A stretch of 64,000 bases of DNA from Candidatus Freyarchaeota archaeon (GTDB lineage: Archaea > Asgardarchaeota > Jordiarchaeia > Jordiarchaeales > Jordiarchaeaceae): NCBI GenBank assembly GCA_030587365.1, contig JAUQZE010000050.1:1-64000 (forward strand), given 5' to 3'. Both the position numbers and the translations under genes were made by a program. Below, one piece after another: positions 15,960-25,718 of this stretch (positions are counted from its first letter, which is position 1; the number at the start of each line of letters is the position of its first letter). The notes beneath the pieces were generated by a model. That model did not search any database. It was not told the DNA's origin and was given only the letters and a program-made list of their open reading frames with translations.

Positions 15960-16652
15960 ATGTCTAGGGATAAAAAGGAAATTATCGTGGAAAGCGAACC
16001 CGATAGTCAAGTTAGTGTGCTTTTTATAAAAAGCGCTGTTCAAGAGACCGAGAAGATTTACGGTCCCATTTTCACACGCATGGTGTCAAAGTACGCGCTA
16101 CGGTTTGAAGCGGAGAAACTGGGCGAGAAAACACCCGAAAACATACAGGGACTGGAGGAAGTAACAAACTATATTTTAGCGAACCTGAAACGGTACCCAA
16201 AAGGATACTGCGCCCTAATGTACGGCATAGGCAAAGCTGAGAGCAAACTGGAAGGGTCTACAGGTGCAGGGGCTAAAAGAGCCGCTTATAATGCAATGAA
16301 ATCTATAATACTGGCGAGTGGTATGCTAAACAGTATAATCGGGATTACTGGAGATGTCTTCGAAGCCCTTGAAAAATTTGAGGAGATAGGGAAGGCGATT
16401 AAAACAGCCATTCCCCTACACTTCATCAAGGGAGAAAAAAACGACGTAACCATGATATCTAATAACTGTCCGTACAAGGATGCTTGCCTAGCTTTTATGA
16501 ACGAGGGAATATCACGCCTAATCGGAGGCTCGGAGTGCATAAATATAATATGCCACACGGTTGTTTCAGAAATCGTTACCAAAAAACAATTCGACTACAG
16601 ACTGGAAGAATTCGATAAGCCCGAATGCAGAGGAAGAATATTCGAGATCTAA
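15960..16652 (+). CDS. Unknown Cys-containing protein, paralog D of four
   Basis: This 230-residue member lies on the plus strand, outside the triplication. It starts at ATG 15960. It shares IIVESEPDSQ, FTRMVSKYALRFEAEKL, RYPKGYCALMYGIGKAES, GSTGAGAKRAAYNAMKS, NCPYKDAC, GGSEC and ECRGRIFEI. It most resembles paralog B, which suggests B keeps the ancestral sequence. The conserved Cys residues in the last 70 residues are invariant in all four copies and are the best candidates for a functional site. Function unknown. Confidence 0.85.
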   Translation: MSRDKKEIIVESEPDSQVSVLFIKSAVQETEKIYGPIFTRMVSKYALRFEAEKLGEKTPENIQGLEEVTNYILANLKRYPKGYCALMYGIGKAESKLEGSTGAGAKRAAYNAMKSIILASGMLNSIIGITGDVFEALEKFEEIGKAIKTAIPLHFIKGEKNDVTMISNNCPYKDACLAFMNEGISRLIGGSECINIICHTVVSEIVTKKQFDYRLEEFDKPECRGRIFEI

Positions 16653-16743
16653 ATTCAGCCTCACCTTTTTATTTTTGTGTGTTATTATCGATTGGAATTC
16701 TTTTAAGCTATTCAGAACTTTTGTCAGCAAGCCTATAATATAG

Positions 16744-19218
16744 TTATGGAACCAGATGCATGCCGGGACCTGGTGACCAATCATCTGGTGCGACTAGTAT
16801 GTGTGCCCAGTTCGATTCTCTAAGGCCGGTTTCCTCCTTCCACTCTAGGGTTATTGTGTATGATTTCAGTTCCTTTCCCGGCGGGGTTGTGAAGGGCACC
16901 GTGGTGATCTGTTTAACGGTTTCTGGGTTGATTTTGAACTCGCCTTCCTGCTCGAACAAGGTTTCCTTGAGGTCGCCCGTGGGTATGGCTACTAGGTGTC
17001 GTTCCGCTGCGGGCATGGTTGTGGCTCCCAGTTTTGCGGCTTCGGGATCACCCTGGATGACTGTGCTCTGGCTTATTCTGGATAATTTTATTCGCCATTT
17101 CCCCGTTTTAGTGCTCAGGTTATCATTTACCATGTAAATGGGAATTTTTAGTTCTGTGTTTGGTGGGAATACGGTGTTTTCCAAATCCGCAATCATTATT
17201 AACGGTCTTTGTGCTAGGGCTAGCCATTTGTAAGGTAGTTTGGGTAGACGATTAACGTCTACTAAGCCTCCACCAGCGTAACCGAATACTGGCCACCAGT
17301 CGGAGAAAAAGTGCCAGCGGATAGCGTTGTAGGGTTTGCCTCTGCGTGAGCGGAAGAACTCGGTTTGATACTTTGCTAGAAACGCCCCGTAGAGCTGTGT
17401 TGCTGTTATCCAGAATGATAGACCTGAGTAATGGCTGGGGGCGCCGGCAAAAGTGCAAGTTGAACCAAAGAAGCTTAAACGACTGGACCATTCAACAAGC
17501 TGGTCTTCCTCCGGCGGCCAACCCGTATCCCCATACTTTATCGCTGTTTCAGCGATGGACCAGAAGCCGTACTCGGAAACAAATCCGGACTTCTGTTGAC
17601 GACAGTTGTAAATGGACCCCCCGCCTAGTGACCCATCATATACGTGAAGGTCCTCCCCCATGCCTGATGATCTGTGTACCGGTCGGCTTGAGTCTACTTC
17701 TTGCAGTCTTACCTGTAGTTTTTCGTCGAGTACTAGGTTTCCTCTATCCTCATCAGGTTCAGCTTTAAAGTGGGAATAAAATTGGGCTGGAGGTTCGTTG
17801 TGGCATGCATAGTAGACTACTGATGCGTGGTTGTATAGGTGATAAGCCATCTCGGTTATCATTTTTTGCGCTTTTTCCACGAATCCCGGATTGGTTTTTT
17901 CACCGGAGTCGTATGACCATTGGAGGGGAAAGTCTTGGAAGATCATTATTCCCATATCGTCAGCAGCCTCGTAGCACGGGGGGCTTTGAATGTGGGCGTG
18001 TAAGCCTATACTGTTTAGGTTTGCTTCCTTGATCATTTTCATGTCTCGAATGTAGAATTCCTTATCCACATCCGCGAAGTGTTGGCGGGGAATATAGTTG
18101 GTTGCCTTTATGAAAACTGGGCGCTCATTGAGGTTAAACACCCAAGGTTTGTGATGCAAACGGACTGTACGTATTCCGAAGCGCTCTTGAGTTTTATCAG
18201 AGAGTATCTTATCGCATACTGCTTCAACTGTTAAACTGTAAGTGGCTGGTTCTCCGAGTTCGGTGTGAGAATGGGGCCACCAGAGAACAGGTTCGGGAAT
18301 TATTAATTCTAGATCAATTCTGTTTGGTCCTGGTTTCAGGTCTGCGGAGACCGCTAAGATTACGTGTTTTTCCTCTTTGGACTCTTTTTTCTTGGAGGGG
18401 GCATAGAGATGAATATTGAATACTGTTTGGCGTTCGTTTTCTTGTCTGTTGGTGGCCACTATAGCTAGGTGGACTCGCCCCTTAATGTTTAGGGGTGTTG
18501 CGAAAAATTTATCGATTCTAATTGGTCCTGTGAATTTCAAATACACTGATTGTGTGATTCCTCCTGTGGTTAGGCTCTGCCCCCATTCTGATGACCAGCG
18601 GGGGGAGAGACTTCCGGGTAGGCCTCCGGGTCGGGAATCGTGGTAATTCATGGTTCCTTTTATGTACTTTTTGTATTGGAGGAAAAATATTAGGTCTGGT
18701 TTTAGGTTTTCGCAGGGGTCCTGCACTTTTACGGCTAAAACATTTTTTTCTTTGAGCTTGTTGGAGACATCAAATGAGAATGGTGCGAAGTAACCCTCGT
18801 GGTTTCCTAGGTGTTGACCGTTTAGGTAAACGTCTGCCAGGTAGTCTATCCCTTCAAAGATTAGATCCGCATAATTAAACTTTTTAACGCGTGCTACTCG
18901 GCGGTACCAGACGGGGTCATAGAATCTTTGTAACTCGCCGTCAAGACCAAAATTATCTGGAACTTTGACCCGAGGCCAGCCAAAGTCGTCAAAATCAGGA
19001 TAGGAGGGAGTGTCTCTTAAATCGCCGCGATCCGCGAGACGCCGCCAGACCCCATTCAGATTTACGAGCAGGTAATTAGACTCTCCGTAGTTTACAGGTT
19101 CGGTTACTTCTACCTCTGTTACAGAAACCGCCTCGGAAACCGGTGTAAAAAGGGAGTGCTCAGACACCGTTGCGGCACGCGGAATACACTCGGAAACCGG
19201 TTTTAATTTAATCTCCAT
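16744..19218 (-). CDS. Glycoside hydrolase family 2 protein (beta-mannosidase/galactosidase type)
   Basis: The 824-residue protein has the GH2 order: jelly-roll sugar-binding domain (about 50-230, with YLNGQHLGNHEGYFAPF), immunoglobulin-like domain (about 235-355), and TIM barrel (about 360-680). The catalytic acid/base is E475 in ACHNEPP and the nucleophile E549 in SEYGF. The extended SPPCYEAADDMG segment resembles beta-mannosidase and exo-beta-glucosaminidase more than LacZ. There is no signal peptide, so it should act in the cytoplasm on imported oligosaccharides. No transporter lies next to it. Exact sugar specificity cannot be read from the sequence. It starts at ATG 19218 and is flanked by unrelated genes. 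Confidence 0.88.
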   Translation of the reverse strand: MEIKLKPVSECIPRAATVSEHSLFTPVSEAVSVTEVEVTEPVNYGESNYLLVNLNGVWRRLADRGDLRDTPSYPDFDDFGWPRVKVPDNFGLDGELQRFYDPVWYRRVARVKKFNYADLIFEGIDYLADVYLNGQHLGNHEGYFAPFSFDVSNKLKEKNVLAVKVQDPCENLKPDLIFFLQYKKYIKGTMNYHDSRPGGLPGSLSPRWSSEWGQSLTTGGITQSVYLKFTGPIRIDKFFATPLNIKGRVHLAIVATNRQENERQTVFNIHLYAPSKKKESKEEKHVILAVSADLKPGPNRIDLELIIPEPVLWWPHSHTELGEPATYSLTVEAVCDKILSDKTQERFGIRTVRLHHKPWVFNLNERPVFIKATNYIPRQHFADVDKEFYIRDMKMIKEANLNSIGLHAHIQSPPCYEAADDMGIMIFQDFPLQWSYDSGEKTNPGFVEKAQKMITEMAYHLYNHASVVYYACHNEPPAQFYSHFKAEPDEDRGNLVLDEKLQVRLQEVDSSRPVHRSSGMGEDLHVYDGSLGGGSIYNCRQQKSGFVSEYGFWSIAETAIKYGDTGWPPEEDQLVEWSSRLSFFGSTCTFAGAPSHYSGLSFWITATQLYGAFLAKYQTEFFRSRRGKPYNAIRWHFFSDWWPVFGYAGGGLVDVNRLPKLPYKWLALAQRPLIMIADLENTVFPPNTELKIPIYMVNDNLSTKTGKWRIKLSRISQSTVIQGDPEAAKLGATTMPAAERHLVAIPTGDLKETLFEQEGEFKINPETVKQITTVPFTTPPGKELKSYTITLEWKEETGLRESNWAHILVAPDDWSPGPGMHLVP

Positions 19219-19479
19219 CTCTTCTCTCCTCTAAAGCAGTGTACCAAATAACAAACTAATAATAAGAAAACTCACATATAAGTTTAAACCCCTCTTATTA
19301 CTTGTTATCAAAAATGGCTTATATCGACGAAGAAGAAACGAGTACCAAGAAACCTTAGACACCTACTACAATCCCAAGAGGGGAGTGTTGGGAAACTTAA
19401 GGAGACCAAAAGAGAAAAAAACTTGCGTTTCGGTTCTGAAGCCACTTGCGGAAATCTTTCAGCTGTAGGGTTTAAGCTG

Positions 19480-19971
19480 CTACTCTTCTTCCATTGCTAA
19501 TTCGAGGTTTGGGGAGCCGTCGGGTAGGAGGATGTTCTTTTTAATTACTTGGAGGAGTACACCGTGTGTAGACTTTGGGTGGAAGAATACTGAGAGAACT
19601 TGTTTTGATGGGGTACGCCCAGCTAGGAGGAACCCTGCTTCCTCGAAGTTTTCGATTGTTTTTAGAATATCATCTGACTCGAAAGCCAAGTGGAATAGCC
19701 CTTCACCTTTTTTCTCTAGGTACCTCTTTGTGGGGCCTTCGCTTATGGGTGAAACTAGTTCTATGTAGCAGTTGTTTCCTAAGGGGATGAAAGCATAGTC
19801 GAATTCTTCTCCTTCTCCTTTCTCCGTAACGTATCCTTGTTTGTGAATCTTTATAGCATTACTATTTACTCCCAGTGCCTTGCAGTACTTTGAGATAGCT
19901 GCCTTTAAGTCTCTAACAACTATTCCAATGTGGTGAAAGTTTGTTTTCAAATCTGAGGCCTCCAGAAACAT
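19480..19971 (-). CDS. VOC/glyoxalase-fold protein, methylmalonyl-CoA-epimerase-like
   Basis: The 163-residue protein has two VOC half-sites. The first begins FHHIGIVVRDLKAAI (residues 12-26), with metal-binding His 13 or 14, and includes NNCYIELVSP. The second has GLFHLAFESDDI and ends HGVLLQVIKK. This ordering matches methylmalonyl-CoA epimerase, which acts in propionate and amino-acid metabolism, but no mutase gene is nearby. Other VOC lyases are possible. It stands alone on the minus strand. Confidence 0.75.
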   Translation of the reverse strand: MFLEASDLKTNFHHIGIVVRDLKAAISKYCKALGVNSNAIKIHKQGYVTEKGEGEEFDYAFIPLGNNCYIELVSPISEGPTKRYLEKKGEGLFHLAFESDDILKTIENFEEAGFLLAGRTPSKQVLSVFFHPKSTHGVLLQVIKKNILLPDGSPNLELAMEEE

Positions 19972-20151
19972 TTTTTCGAAGATTTTCTTTTCATAAATAT
20001 TGTGTAGGGATAAGAGAAAATAGTTTTGTTTTAAGTTCTATGGAGGGACTAGAAGAGGGGCTGAGGGGATGTTTATCTATTCTGGTTATGTTCGGCTTGT
20101 TTTCTGGGGGTATTGATTGTAGTATAAAAAAGGAGTTAAAAGAGGTGTGTC

Positions 20152-21651
20152 CTATGTTTCTTCCTCTTTGGGTTCTACTGTTTCTACGATGAGTGTTAAT
20201 CCTTGTACTTTCACTACTCTTATTTTTGTTCCTTCGGGAATAAGTTTGCCGTCGTGGGATTTTGCGCTCCAGGTTTCCGATGCTACTAGTACCTGTCCTT
20301 TTGGTGTTAGGTCTGTTGTTGTTTTCCCGGTTTTTCCAACCAGAGCTTCGATATCCAATTCTTTCGCTATCTTTCTGGTTTGCCCCACTTTATAAACGAG
20401 ATAGCCGAAGAAAGCTGAGATGAAGAGGGATACAACTACTACGGAACCAATTACGGTTTGTATGAAATTTTGTGTGATTAGCCAGTTTGATGTGGGAAAG
20501 ATTAGGAGCGCTCCGAGTATGAAGCAGGCTACGCCGCCGGCTGCCAGTACAAGGGCGTGGGTCTTCAGTTCCAGTATAAATAGTATGAAACCAGTGACGA
20601 AGAATAGTATGGAGGCAAAGTTTAAACCTAGAACCCCTAAACCAGCCAATCCGAGTATAAGAGAAATTGTGCCCAGAATCTCTGCGCCGAAGCCGGGGGT
20701 CTTAAGACCTATGACAATGGCGAAGAGCCCCACTATGAGCAGTATGTAGGTGACGTACGGGTTTACTATGATTCTCAAAAAGTTATATTGTATGGGTTTT
20801 TCATAGTAGTATACAAATGGAGTGTTGCTTATTCCTGCGAAGTCTACTTGAATGACGGGTGTATATGTTGAAGCGTTTGCTGTGGGTACCAGTTTCCAGG
20901 CTAATGTGCCGCTGGGTGAGTTGTACCTTATTAGTGACTTGTCTTCTAATTGTAGCAGAAGACTATATGGGTCATTGGCTATTATATCTACCATGCCACT
21001 TTCTTTAGCTTGTTCGGGTAGTAGGTTGAGATTAAGTGTAACGAACATCTGAGCGATGGTTTCGTCTCTGTCATGAAGACTCGCGTGAGCAATCATTAAA
21101 GCGATCATTGAGGTTACGTAGTTTAGATCATAGGTCAGCTGACCCGCTTGTACTGGTTGAGCGGCGCCCATAACGGTAGCCTGTGACATCGCTGTTATGT
21201 GGCTGGACATCATTAGATAGGTTCCACCGCTCCAAGCCGTTGAGCCGAAGGGTGCCACATAAACGCATATGGGTATGCCGCTCAACTCAAACATGTTCAT
21301 AATGTTCTGTACCGCGCTTAATTCGCCACCCGGTGTGTTTAGGAAGACTATTATTAGGTTCGCTTGCATCAATACTGCTTTGAACATGGCGTCCTGAACC
21401 ATTAGTTCGGTTGAGCGGGTTATTTCTTCGTTTATGTTTAGTAACATTATTCTTTTGGAAAACGGTTGGTCAGCTTCAATGCTCCGGGCACCATAATAGC
21501 TTGTCCAGTACTGCTGAAAGCGTGTGGTTAGGTATAGCTGATTATACTGATTTTGTGTTAATAGTCCAAACCCCAGCGGTAATAGAATTAAAAGTGCGAA
21601 AAGCAAAATGGTGATCTTCCTCAAACACTCCACCCAAACTATTCTCTTCAT
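20152..21651 (-). CDS. NfeD-family membrane protein with ClpP-class serine protease domain
   Basis: The 499-residue protein begins with a signal anchor (about 8-32). A ClpP-like protease domain follows, with NTPGGE at 105-110 and the nucleophile S141 in TAWSGGTYLMM. Four or five membrane segments come next (about 295-420), then a soluble OB-fold NfeD domain (LVGKTGKTTTDLTPKGQVLV onward). This is the long NfeD form (NfeD1b). In Pyrococcus the protease cleaves the C-terminus of the partner stomatin. No stomatin/SPFH gene is visible next to it. The usual GARAAS context of the nucleophile is replaced by GSTAWS, a modest variation. Confidence 0.88.
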   Translation of the reverse strand: MKRIVWVECLRKITILLFALLILLPLGFGLLTQNQYNQLYLTTRFQQYWTSYYGARSIEADQPFSKRIMLLNINEEITRSTELMVQDAMFKAVLMQANLIIVFLNTPGGELSAVQNIMNMFELSGIPICVYVAPFGSTAWSGGTYLMMSSHITAMSQATVMGAAQPVQAGQLTYDLNYVTSMIALMIAHASLHDRDETIAQMFVTLNLNLLPEQAKESGMVDIIANDPYSLLLQLEDKSLIRYNSPSGTLAWKLVPTANASTYTPVIQVDFAGISNTPFVYYYEKPIQYNFLRIIVNPYVTYILLIVGLFAIVIGLKTPGFGAEILGTISLILGLAGLGVLGLNFASILFFVTGFILFILELKTHALVLAAGGVACFILGALLIFPTSNWLITQNFIQTVIGSVVVVSLFISAFFGYLVYKVGQTRKIAKELDIEALVGKTGKTTTDLTPKGQVLVASETWSAKSHDGKLIPEGTKIRVVKVQGLTLIVETVEPKEEET

Positions 21652-22254
21652 TTAATAATCCTTATACTTGGCTAATAATCCTTTTTACTCTTATTTATAT
21701 TTTTAGAAAGAGGCATATGGTGCGTATTGACGAATCTATGTATGGTTTTATAAATCGGAGTTTTAATGGAATTCCTCCCTATCGAAGCGAATTTTCTGCT
21801 TGAGGATTTATTATTCCCAGTTAGAAGTGAAAACTTGTTAGACCTTAGATATGGATGTTGAGACTTGCCTCAGCTATCACCCAAAAGAAAATAAATAACT
21901 TCTATTTTCCATCTTCCAGTAACCATTAGACCAATTATTTGTTTTGAGGCCGTCATTCACCCAATGGGGAGGTTTTCAAAGATTCTTTTGAGGGCGATAT
22001 GTTCCTTGTTAGTGAAATTATGCGGTGTTTTTGAGAATTTCTGGCTTTTTGAAGTTTATAGAAAAAGGGCTTTTTTGGGCTTCTTTTCTGAAAAGGAGAC
22101 TTTAGACAGTAGATTGGGCAACTGTTTTCAGAAATAAATTATTGAAAAAACTACGTATTGCGCCAGCGTTTTCACTAAGGGGGGACATTACGCCTCTTTT
22201 GAGGAAAGAACAATTTAAAACTATGTGCTGAATTTTCAGAGCACATGTTTATCC
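21652..22254. other. Intergenic, no firm gene
   Basis: It is AT-rich. The best candidate is an open frame of 57 codons on the plus strand at 21964-22137 (ATG start, ending LGNCFQK). It has no recognisable family or clear ribosome site and I do not count it as a gene. The left part is the promoter region of the NfeD gene. Confidence 0.5.
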
Positions 22255-22598
22255 TTAACAGAGGGCATCTTCTTTTATACTGATTCCTGTTTTTATGCCC
22301 ATAGCCTCTGATAGCGCCTCCAAGTATATTGCGTATACTTTGGGAAAGACTTCTTTTTTTGGTAACGGCGATCAGCAATATGGTATGTTAGATATTCTTG
22401 TTTTTCTAATAATTTGGCTTCCTAACTGTGGCTGCTTAATGGGTCGGGTAAATTTTCGGGGAGTTTTTCTAAGGTTAGTTTTGTTACTTTGTATAGTTGC
22501 TCCTTTTTTGGATCACTTTTTCTTTGAATTCTTCCAGTTTTGCCTCAGAGGTTGTAATTAGGGGTATTAGCAGTTCAAGGGATTCCAATTCGCCAACT
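22255..22598 (-). pseudogene. Decayed coding remnant downstream of the KaiC-V4R gene
   Basis: Read on the minus strand, three short frames line up end to end with protein-like composition: KVGELESLELLIPLITTSEA and on to FKEKVIQK; then LYKVTKLTLEKLPENLPDPL with one stop, then EAKLLEKQEYLTYHIADRRY; then EVFPKVYAIYLEALSEAMGI to the end at 22255. Two frameshifts and a stop separate them. This is either the lost C-terminal extension of the upstream protein or a separate broken gene. Confidence 0.5.
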
Positions 22599-23888
22599 TT
22601 ATGTAGGGGGCTCAATAATCTCAGTTTTTGTAGCTGCAAATTCGCAGTATTCATCGCCCAATCCTACACATTTGATTTCTTCTAATTGATAGTGAGAATC
22701 GTAGGCTACTTCCAAGACTCCCCTAATAAATCCTTTCTGAAGGAAACAGATTGGCTTGTTAATTTTTCTTAGACTCGGAGTGAAGGGCGCATTTTTAATC
22801 TTAATTCTAATTTCAAGTTTGTTTTTTTCTAAGTTGAACGAGCCACTACCCCACCCACAGATGGTAAATACAATCATGCAATTTTCAGTAATTTTATTCC
22901 CAAGAAGCTTAAATTTTCCTTTGTAAACATGTGCCAAAGCTCTTCCATTCTGGTAACCCGCATGCTCGAGAAAATCTTTTATTTCATTCAAAAGGTTTTT
23001 TTCTTCAGATTTTTTTATAATGTTTAAAATTGGGTTAACAGGCATCACGAGAAACCTAGCAAGCTCATCGTACATTGGTAATTTGACTATTCCGGGTGTA
23101 TCCATGGTGAACATCTTTTTAAACTCCTCAAAGGAGGTAGCTACTTCACTTGCCAGCCGGAATTGTCTGTTTTGAATGTCCACCGAGTATGTTACTAAAT
23201 CGGTTATGCAGGGCAAGCCAGCGTTTTTTAGAACTCTGAGATACTTTATCAATGATCCATCCTTTTCAACTGTTTTAAGTTCGATTACGGTGTCGAATAT
23301 GTGTTTGGCGGTTTCAACAACCATTTTGGGATGCATATCCACATTCATCACAGTGTACGCAACGTCCCTGAGTGTTTTGATTTTCGATCTGAGATTCCAA
23401 ATGAATCTTAGCACCTTTTCGGGGTCTCCTACAGTAAATATGGTAGTTGAAAGCTGATGGTAGACCCAGGAAACCTTTAGGCCTGGTGCAGGAATTCCTT
23501 TTAGTTTGTCATCTCTAAACATACTTGTGTGGTAAAAAACGTGGTTTAGGTCGTGCGGTTTTTCGACTACCACGATATTTGAGCCTTCGGAGGTTTCGAC
23601 GCCCATGGAGGCGCTGAATAGGTCTATGTAAAAGAGGCGATTTTCCCTTAACGCGTTGGATGCAATCTCTGGGGCATAGAGTTGGGGATAGGTTTCTGTC
23701 GGCGGATCGGTGGTTAGGAGTATTACGATTTCTCCTCTTTCTAATAAGTTTAGACTGATTATGCCTAAAAGCGCGGATGCGTCTTGAGCATTTTGACCTC
23801 CACAAAGGATTAATGCAGTTGATCCGCGGGGTATGCCTCCGCTAAGCAGTCTGTCAAGTTCCTCTATTCCTGTGGTTGTAAGCGACAA
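22599..23888 (-). CDS. KaiC/RecA-like protein with degenerate Walker A and C-terminal V4R domain
   Basis: The 429-residue protein has a KaiC-like start (GIEELDRLLSGGIPRGSTALI). The phosphate-binding loop, CGGQNAQD at 29-36, lacks the GK(S/T) of active ATPases, so nucleotide hydrolysis is doubtful. Residues to about 235 keep the RecA-like fold pattern. The C-terminal part (about 330-425) resembles a V4R small-molecule-binding domain and ends GVLEVAYDSHY, EIKC and GLGDEYCEF, the usual V4R cysteines. Such fusions are common in archaea and probably act as sensors. The stop falls within EPPT, and coding-like sequence continues in another frame (22255-22598), so the C-terminus may be truncated by a frameshift. 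Confidence 0.75.
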   Translation of the reverse strand: MSLTTTGIEELDRLLSGGIPRGSTALILCGGQNAQDASALLGIISLNLLERGEIVILLTTDPPTETYPQLYAPEIASNALRENRLFYIDLFSASMGVETSEGSNIVVVEKPHDLNHVFYHTSMFRDDKLKGIPAPGLKVSWVYHQLSTTIFTVGDPEKVLRFIWNLRSKIKTLRDVAYTVMNVDMHPKMVVETAKHIFDTVIELKTVEKDGSLIKYLRVLKNAGLPCITDLVTYSVDIQNRQFRLASEVATSFEEFKKMFTMDTPGIVKLPMYDELARFLVMPVNPILNIIKKSEEKNLLNEIKDFLEHAGYQNGRALAHVYKGKFKLLGNKITENCMIVFTICGWGSGSFNLEKNKLEIRIKIKNAPFTPSLRKINKPICFLQKGFIRGVLEVAYDSHYQLEEIKCVGLGDEYCEFAATKTEIIEPPT

Positions 23889-24140
23889 TTGTTATCCCCC
23901 ATGAAATTCCTAATTTATTTTGTGTCGTCGTCAGTTATTTAATTTTTTGTTATAGGCTACTTTTAGTAGCCCTAATTATTTTCTTCGCGAGGTTTATGTT
24001 AAAGCTTGTGATTATCCTAATGGTATAATTGATTAAATAATAATTATTAATTTTTAAGAAAAAATGGAATTAAGTTGTATAAAGAATATTTATTTTAAAT
24101 TTGAGTAAGCAAAACTTGAAATTTAAAAAATAGGTAAAAG

Positions 24141-25487
24141 TTAGAATTTTAGTCCAGCCGCTTCGTTTACAGTCATCAAAAAGTTGAGATAATCACTCTT
24201 AGTCGGAGTAACCTGTTTCGCCTTTACTAGGGATTTTAGCCAGTCTTTATTCTTCTGGATCACAGTTTTAACGCACTTATTCGTGAAATCTTCAAGTAGA
24301 TGAATAGATTCACCAAGAGTAAGATCTAAAGCATCCTTCCTATTTTTTTCAGCCTCCTCCAAAAATGTGGACTGTAGTTTCTCAATCTCGGAGACTATTA
24401 AGCCCGCGCGTTGGGGATAATCCTCCTGAATCTTTCGAACCAGCTTTTCGTGATCCCACCAGTAGGAATCCTCCTCGTATTTTTCATGGCCCTTGGTGAG
24501 GGTTTCCGGAATCTCGGTGCTGAGGTAAAAGGGGATATAAACACTAATGCAGGGATTAGAGCCCACAGTTAGCCAATGTGTAGGGGTTTCCTCCGTGAGA
24601 TGTCCCACGTAGCTCCCAGTAGATTGACTTAGAACTTCGGGTCCGGCATGCATGCAAACGGTGTTTATTTGCTTATCGGGATTCCACTCTTTTACACTAT
24701 ATCCTTCGTGGTCTCTCAGATAATTCATCATACCCTTCACGGTTATGTTACCCTTGTTGTCCTGCAGAAGTTCAGTAGAACGCCTAACGCGTTCAACACA
24801 ATGCACTACTTCCCGCATCCCCGGCTCCCCATAGCACAAAGCAAAGTCAAAATCCTTCTTGGAGTTACACCAACCCTTATCAATGGCGTGCTCCACCAGA
24901 TTCGGCGAAGCTAAGTCCCACTCCTTACCTATAGTATAACCGTTTGAAATCGAACGGACATCCTTAACACACTCTGCAACCCAGTACTTGTCAGCGGTTT
25001 CCAAAACCCAGGCTTCGCTTGGATCCGCTATGATAAAGGAATTGTGATATTTTAGGGGTGTATCAAAGAAGCAGTTTCCCCCCTGACCATACTTCTCCAA
25101 GAGTTCAACTATTACCTCCAGAGCTCTTCTCGCAGTCTCCCCACGCTCCAACCCTAGTCTGAGAAGATCCATACCAAGTAGCCCGGTGTCAGCGTAACCT
25201 TCTTTCGACCAAACAGCTTCGTTGCCAATTGCCACACCATACTCGTTAACCCCCATTTCGGCACCCCACATCCAAAACGGACTTGACAGGAGCACTTCAA
25301 GAGTCTCTGGCACTTGGGGAATCTCAATGTAGGTGCACTTAACCTTGGAACCCTCGTGATGCTCCGTCCTGGGGAAATATCTGAGAACTTGTGCCTCGTT
25401 GGGAGGTCTGTCACTGTTCTTTCCAAAAATCACCGAACCATCCTGAGTAGAATTTCCCAAGGCTACAAGCGTGTCACACACGACCAA
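24141..25487 (-). CDS. Secernin-like peptidase C69 family protein
   Basis: The 448-residue protein begins MVVCDTLVALGNST and continues DGSVIFGKNSDRPPNE, the hallmark of the secernin/dipeptidase C69 group of Ntn hydrolases. C4 would become the N-terminal nucleophile after removal of the first residues. The WMWGAEMGVNEYGVAIGNEA segment also matches. Bacterial relatives are dipeptidases; archaeal roles are unproven. It stands alone on the minus strand with no visible signal peptide. Confidence 0.85.
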   Translation of the reverse strand: MVVCDTLVALGNSTQDGSVIFGKNSDRPPNEAQVLRYFPRTEHHEGSKVKCTYIEIPQVPETLEVLLSSPFWMWGAEMGVNEYGVAIGNEAVWSKEGYADTGLLGMDLLRLGLERGETARRALEVIVELLEKYGQGGNCFFDTPLKYHNSFIIADPSEAWVLETADKYWVAECVKDVRSISNGYTIGKEWDLASPNLVEHAIDKGWCNSKKDFDFALCYGEPGMREVVHCVERVRRSTELLQDNKGNITVKGMMNYLRDHEGYSVKEWNPDKQINTVCMHAGPEVLSQSTGSYVGHLTEETPTHWLTVGSNPCISVYIPFYLSTEIPETLTKGHEKYEEDSYWWDHEKLVRKIQEDYPQRAGLIVSEIEKLQSTFLEEAEKNRKDALDLTLGESIHLLEDFTNKCVKTVIQKNKDWLKSLVKAKQVTPTKSDYLNFLMTVNEAAGLKF

Positions 25488-25718
25488 TCACCTAAATATA
25501 AAGGGTACTTGATGAATTTAATATACTTATCTAGAAAATAAAGAAAACGGTAATACGATGAACCGAGGAAACTTGGACATGTCTGAACTGTCTGAAATTC
25601 ACTGAAAAACAATAGGAGGATTTAATATTTTAACGATAAACGAAGCATCAAATTTTGGATTTCTGCCTGCCGCAAGTTTACTCGGGTTCTTAGATGAAAT
25701 CATTAGGTTATTAGATGA

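Noticed and set aside
16286..16582. Open frame antisense to paralog D
   Set aside because: It mirrors the well-supported plus-strand gene.
19290..19493. Coding-like stretch left of the VOC gene, including NEYQETLDTYYNPKRGVLGN
   Set aside because: All three frames are partly open and none has a convincing start. It may be a gene remnant, but I could not decide which frame.
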